Shown here: in pieces, positions 60,673-64,000 of the stretch
Numbering within the stretch: position 1 is the stretch's first letter
Layout of the letters: every line of letters begins with the position of its first letter
DNA from: Oscillospiraceae bacterium
GTDB lineage: Bacteria; Bacillota; Clostridia; Oscillospirales; Ruminococcaceae
NCBI GenBank assembly: GCA_018110985.1
Contig: JAGAWT010000024.1
Span: 119,965-183,964 of the forward strand
DNA length: 64,000 nucleotides
Reading direction: 5' to 3'
The notes under the pieces: model-generated
The model's input: only the letters and a program-made list of their open reading frames with translations
The model's database searches: none
Told to the model about the DNA's origin: nothing
Made by a program: the position numbers and the translations under genes

Positions 60673-61026
60673 TCATATACATTCAGCTCTGCTGAAAAGA
60701 TCGGCGAGTCTGTCCCTGTCCTTTGCCACCTCGGAAAAACCCTCCGCAAAGCGTGTAAGCGGCTCTTCCTCACCGTAAACACAGAACATACCGGCTTCAC
60801 TGTCGAAATCAAGAAGGGGTATAAGCTCCGGTGCACATTCATTTAAGTAAACGACAGCTATGGCTTCCCAGTCGTAGCCGTTGCCCTCAAAGCCCTCCTC
60901 TTCTCTCGAAGCGAACATACTCTCATACTCACTGATGATGTCATCATCTATATCAAGCAGAAAAGAGCAGGAAACATCCTCTTCATTTTCAGCGCATTCA
61001 AATCTGAAAGGAGTAAAATTCTTCAT
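60673..61026 (-). CDS. Small acidic protein, possible Imm51-type immunity protein
   Basis: A 117-aa acidic soluble protein. GNGYDWEAIAVVYLNE near residue 48 and FDSEAGMFCVYGEEE near 78 resemble the Imm51 family of immunity proteins found next to polymorphic toxins. No toxin gene is visible beside it, so it may be an orphan or a domesticated member. It lies 15 bp after telA and probably shares its transcript. Confidence 0.55.
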   Translation of the reverse strand: MKNFTPFRFECAENEEDVSCSFLLDIDDDIISEYESMFASREEEGFEGNGYDWEAIAVVYLNECAPELIPLLDFDSEAGMFCVYGEEEPLTRFAEGFSEVAKDRDRLADLFSRAECI

Positions 61027-61041
61027 ATTCCGACCCCGGGA

Positions 61042-62202
61042 TCATGAATTCATCTTTGCCTTGTAGTCTTCCTTCAGACGCTCCAGCTTCTTGGCATCCT
61101 CTATACGCTTAGCCCTTGCCTCAGTCTGTATCTTCTTTGTCTCCTCTATACCGTTTACGATGGTAGCCCATGTCTTTTCAAGGGTCTCCACCTGTATAGA
61201 GTTGCCGTTTGCCAGCTTTGTGGTCATGATGGTCTGGGAAACAGTGTTCTGGGCATTCTTGAGCAGCAGCTCGTTGGTCTTGTCATCGAGTGCCTTCATG
61301 GACTCTGCCTGTATCTTCTGGCGCTTGAGCATAACAGCCTGAGCAAGGGACTGCTTGAACACGGGCATGGTGATGATAAATGCGGAATTTATCTTTCTGA
61401 TAAGGTTCACATTGGAAAATTCCATGGCTTTGAGCATGGGAACGGTCTGCATAGCCACATTCTCTGCTATCTTAAGATCCATTACACGCTGCTCCAGGAC
61501 CGCCCTTGTCTGTTCAAGTGTCTGAAGATCCATTGCAGTCGTGCCGGAATCGGGGTTCTCAGCCATTTTCTGCTTGTAGATCTCTATGTACTGATCTACT
61601 TCCTTGCAAGCCTGCTCACCTGCCATGATATACTTGAGGAGCTGCTTGTAGAAATCTATGTTGGCATTGTACATGGTCTCCAGCTTGTAATTGGACTGTT
61701 CTATCTCACCCTCGTACTTCTTGAGCTGAATGTAGATCTTGTCCACCTCGTTGCCCATGTTGTTGTACTTTTCAAGGATCTTGTCGAGCTGCTTTCTCAG
61801 GTTGGCAAGAAGACCCCTCTTCTCGGTGGAGAGCTCCTTTGCGTCGAACTGTTCCATTATCTTGGCAAGAGAATTGAGCAGCACGCTGGAATCATCGAGC
61901 TGGGACATATCCATAGATCTGAGCACCTGGTCGGAAGCCTTGGAGATCTCCTCAGCCACCTCGTTGCCGAAGGTGATGATGGAGGTGGGATCATTTGCGT
62001 TGATGGTGCTCACGAGCTTGTTTATCTCATCGGAGGATACAAGCTCCTCTTTGAGCTGCTTCTGAGTGTCAAGTATGGAATAATTCTGGCTGTCTCCTAT
62101 CTGGATATTGAACTCGGGAGCCTTTTCCTCCACGATAACGGGAGCCTCTGTGACCTGTGTCTCGGCCTGTCTTTCCTCTGAGGGTGTAAACTGTAGTGGC
62201 AT
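61042..62202 (-). CDS. telA: TelA-family toxic anion resistance protein
   Basis: A 386-aa helical, coiled-coil-rich cytoplasmic protein. The first 45 residues are Glu/Gln/Pro-rich; the rest has long helices (SDEINKLVSTIN, LLANLRKQLDKILEKYNNMG, VMDLKIAENVAMQTVP) that match TelA/YceH. The family is linked to tellurite and cell-envelope stress resistance and is usually next to YceG. I choose ATG 62202, 8 bases after AAAGGA; an ATG at 62208 overlaps the upstream stop but lies too near that site. Confidence 0.85.
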   Translation of the reverse strand: MPLQFTPSEERQAETQVTEAPVIVEEKAPEFNIQIGDSQNYSILDTQKQLKEELVSSDEINKLVSTINANDPTSIITFGNEVAEEISKASDQVLRSMDMSQLDDSSVLLNSLAKIMEQFDAKELSTEKRGLLANLRKQLDKILEKYNNMGNEVDKIYIQLKKYEGEIEQSNYKLETMYNANIDFYKQLLKYIMAGEQACKEVDQYIEIYKQKMAENPDSGTTAMDLQTLEQTRAVLEQRVMDLKIAENVAMQTVPMLKAMEFSNVNLIRKINSAFIITMPVFKQSLAQAVMLKRQKIQAESMKALDDKTNELLLKNAQNTVSQTIMTTKLANGNSIQVETLEKTWATIVNGIEETKKIQTEARAKRIEDAKKLERLKEDYKAKMNS

Positions 62203-62204
62203 GA

Positions 62205-63779
62205 TCATTTTCCTTTCTTAAATAGATTTCTGAAAAAGCCCTGCTTTCTCTGGGCTCGTGTGGTACTGGGAATACGGAACTGAGGTGCCCTCTGGTTGTA
62301 CATATATTCCCCTATGGTATGGGAGGAGAAAGCTTCCTCCGAAACATATGTTTCTATATTGCGGTACCCGGAAGGAGAGTAGATGAGTATATCAAAGCCC
62401 AGGTAGCTGAGCAGCAGGAGCTGGGTACACTCGAGCTTTGAAAAAGGATCCTCGATGGTATCCGCTACTATTATCTTGGGTACTTCCTTAGTAAAGTCAT
62501 ATTGCTGCAGGAGGTTGAGTATAGGCTTTGAAAGGTTCAGCGCCACATACATCACATAGCACACCAGCTCGTTCTCATCCTGCATAAGGAGCATACCGTC
62601 ATCAATGACAGCCTGCGCCTTTTCAAATATGAGTGACTGAAGAGAAGCGGACAGGAAGGTATACTTGTTCAGCGAGGAATTCAGTATCCCCCTGATATCA
62701 AGCTTCTTTCCCGCATGGAAGGGCTTATAGGATCTGGCAACGGAAAGCCCCAGATTCTTGTACGCCACGGATTTTACCATGTAAAGGGATCTGGGAGTGA
62801 GCATATCCTCCACATTCGCCCAGTATTCCTTGACCTTTCCCTCCGGTATGCCGCAGAACTTTGAAAATATGACCGGCACCGTCACCACATCGTCATCCAC
62901 TCTGAATCCCGGTCTGTACATGGCATCCTGATCCCAGTATATCTCCACCTCGTCGGCTGTGGTCTGGAGCACGGCAGAGGTCATCCTTGAAAACTGCATG
63001 CTCCTGAACATGGTGTCACCGCTGTAAAGAAGGGTATCCAGCTCCCTTTCGGCCTTGTATGCGCTGGTAGCTATCTTCACCTTTACGGGTGCAGTGGGGA
63101 AAGGGACTATCCGTCCGAAATTGCCAAGCACTTCCTTCTGGAGCTTATCGGAAAAGGGACATTTTTCAAAAATATCCAGTGCTCCTTCATCAGGCGATAT
63201 GCAGACCACATCAAAGCCGCAGCGCACCGCATAGCAGAGAAAGAGAGTGTCCGCAGCAGACGGGTTCCCGTAGTACATTATGAGGGGGATGTTCTTGCCG
63301 TCCACCCCGATGGCACGGGATATGAACCTGAGCTTCAGGGGCAGGAGCCCCGCAACGCTCACCACATCTGCCTGTATACCCGAAAGCATATCTCCGAGGG
63401 CATTCTGGGCGATAAGGCTCAGCTCTGCGTTTCCGTTCACATCCGCAAGGGAGCAAAGCCCGGAAATGGACGAGCCTCTCGAAGAAGTATCTATGGTATT
63501 GAGAAGCGCCAGATCCTGAGGCGGCACCGTTATCTCCTCGTCTATGAAAGCAAAGGGTTTGTGAGAGCTCTTTATATCATTTTTCAGGTTGAAAAGGAAA
63601 TTGGCGTAAACATCCTCGCTCATCTCACCTTTTCCGCATATAAGTATGAAGTATACGGGTATCATTTCGTTTTTGCTGAAATGTGCCCCTCTCGAGTAAA
63701 GCCGAACAGAATGTTCTTCAAGCAGACTTCTTGTGAGCTCTGTAAACTCCGCAGAGACAGTTTCCACAAGCCTTGCCAT
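62205..63779 (-). CDS. YceG-like protein of the tellurite/stress operon
   Basis: A 524-aa soluble protein of the kind found beside TelA in Bacillus (YceG), of unknown chemistry. It has alternating alpha/beta segments with LIMYYGNPSAADTLFLCYAV and FDILIYSPSGYRNIETY near the C-terminus. I start at ATG 63779 since GGAGGG lies just upstream; the frame is open 32 codons further without support. It ends 2 bp before telA, so the pair is co-transcribed. Confidence 0.78.
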   Translation of the reverse strand: MARLVETVSAEFTELTRSLLEEHSVRLYSRGAHFSKNEMIPVYFILICGKGEMSEDVYANFLFNLKNDIKSSHKPFAFIDEEITVPPQDLALLNTIDTSSRGSSISGLCSLADVNGNAELSLIAQNALGDMLSGIQADVVSVAGLLPLKLRFISRAIGVDGKNIPLIMYYGNPSAADTLFLCYAVRCGFDVVCISPDEGALDIFEKCPFSDKLQKEVLGNFGRIVPFPTAPVKVKIATSAYKAERELDTLLYSGDTMFRSMQFSRMTSAVLQTTADEVEIYWDQDAMYRPGFRVDDDVVTVPVIFSKFCGIPEGKVKEYWANVEDMLTPRSLYMVKSVAYKNLGLSVARSYKPFHAGKKLDIRGILNSSLNKYTFLSASLQSLIFEKAQAVIDDGMLLMQDENELVCYVMYVALNLSKPILNLLQQYDFTKEVPKIIVADTIEDPFSKLECTQLLLLSYLGFDILIYSPSGYRNIETYVSEEAFSSHTIGEYMYNQRAPQFRIPSTTRAQRKQGFFRNLFKKGK

Positions 63780-63845
63780 AAAGTCCCTCCATTTTACAAA
63801 TAAGCTGTATGACCGCAGGTCTCCCCGCATTTTCCAATCTTTAAC

Positions 63846-63875
63846 ATTATACAACATATCGATACACTTTGTCAA
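63846..63875 (-). promoter_or_regulatory. Promoter of yceG-telA
   Basis: TTGACA (63870-63875) and TATAAT (63846-63851) on the minus strand, 18-base spacer. Beyond it, 63876-64000, I see no supportable gene. Confidence 0.75.
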
Positions 63876-64000
63876 GTTATTTGTTGATTTAGTATTTGTT
63901 GAAAATGTTCACTTGTCAATGATCTTGGACACTCACCCTCAAAAAATATGACATTAAGCAGATAATCGCAAAATCACCTCTTGTAGGAGCCGGAGGCGAC

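Noticed and set aside
61042..63779. TelA/YceG as evidence of a phage or plasmid region
   Set aside because: No integrase, phage structural or plasmid genes are nearby, and this pair is common on chromosomes.
63880..64000. A gene starting at the right window edge
   Set aside because: A short open frame reaches the end, but there is no start codon with a ribosome site and too little sequence to judge.

Overview
The window looks like chromosomal DNA of an anaerobic, low-to-mid GC Firmicute close to Ruminococcus (Clostridia). This is an inference from gene content: pyruvate formate-lyase, an [FeFe]-hydrogenase, DapL-type lysine/DAP synthesis, SLH and LRR_5 surface proteins, clean TTGACA/TATAAT promoters with 17-base spacers, and purine-rich ribosome binding sites. 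I see no rRNA, tRNA, CRISPR array, prophage or intact insertion sequence.

Layout. 1-4.4 kb: a pyruvate formate-lyase locus (minus strand) in which the glycyl-radical domain is a separate 80-aa gene, then pflA and the start of bioY behind a BirA-like operator; a small acidic cell-surface protein. 4.7-10.8 kb: a small candidate RNA, four tandem paralogous membrane-anchored alpha/beta-hydrolases, then a TetR regulator with its own hydrolase and two matching operators. 10.9-15.5 kb: envelope-type proteins (zinc ribbon/TM2, unknown, LRR_5) and an M3 oligopeptidase. 15.5-23.4 kb: a 93-bp tandem repeat, an EAL protein fused to a beta-solenoid-like domain, an ANTAR-dapF-dapL unit, and rimM-trmD-SLOG-PHP. 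23.7-27 kb: rplI-dnaB-nadB. 27-33.7 kb: two divergent surface proteins, one with three related beta-domains and a C-type lectin fold, one with YcdB-like and SLH regions.

34-45 kb holds the most interesting system: an 11-gene minus-strand operon read mdh-fumC-hdrB-hdrC-hdrA-flxD-flxC-flxB-flxA-frdB-frdA. It encodes the reductive path from oxaloacetate to succinate together with a full HdrABC-FlxABCD set. The fumarate reductase flavoprotein lacks the covalent-FAD histidine, and there is no membrane anchor. I infer a soluble, NADH-dependent, possibly ferredoxin-reducing (electron-bifurcating) fumarate reductase. An [FeFe]-hydrogenase at 54.3-55.9 kb could reoxidise the ferredoxin.

45.6-64 kb: a lipoprotein, cysS, a sugar-type ABC transporter (binding protein plus two permeases, no ATPase) behind a 173-nt candidate structured RNA, a C39-like protein, an aminotransferase with an Lrp regulator, the hydrogenase, two unknown small proteins, a serine acetyltransferase, mnmM, a GGDEF protein, a zinc-ribbon membrane protein, a possible Imm51 protein, and a TelA/YceG pair.

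A 105-bp palindromic repeat occurs six times in gaps between genes, twice inside transcribed 5' leaders. At least four copies are flanked by 3-bp direct repeats, as expected of a miniature mobile element.
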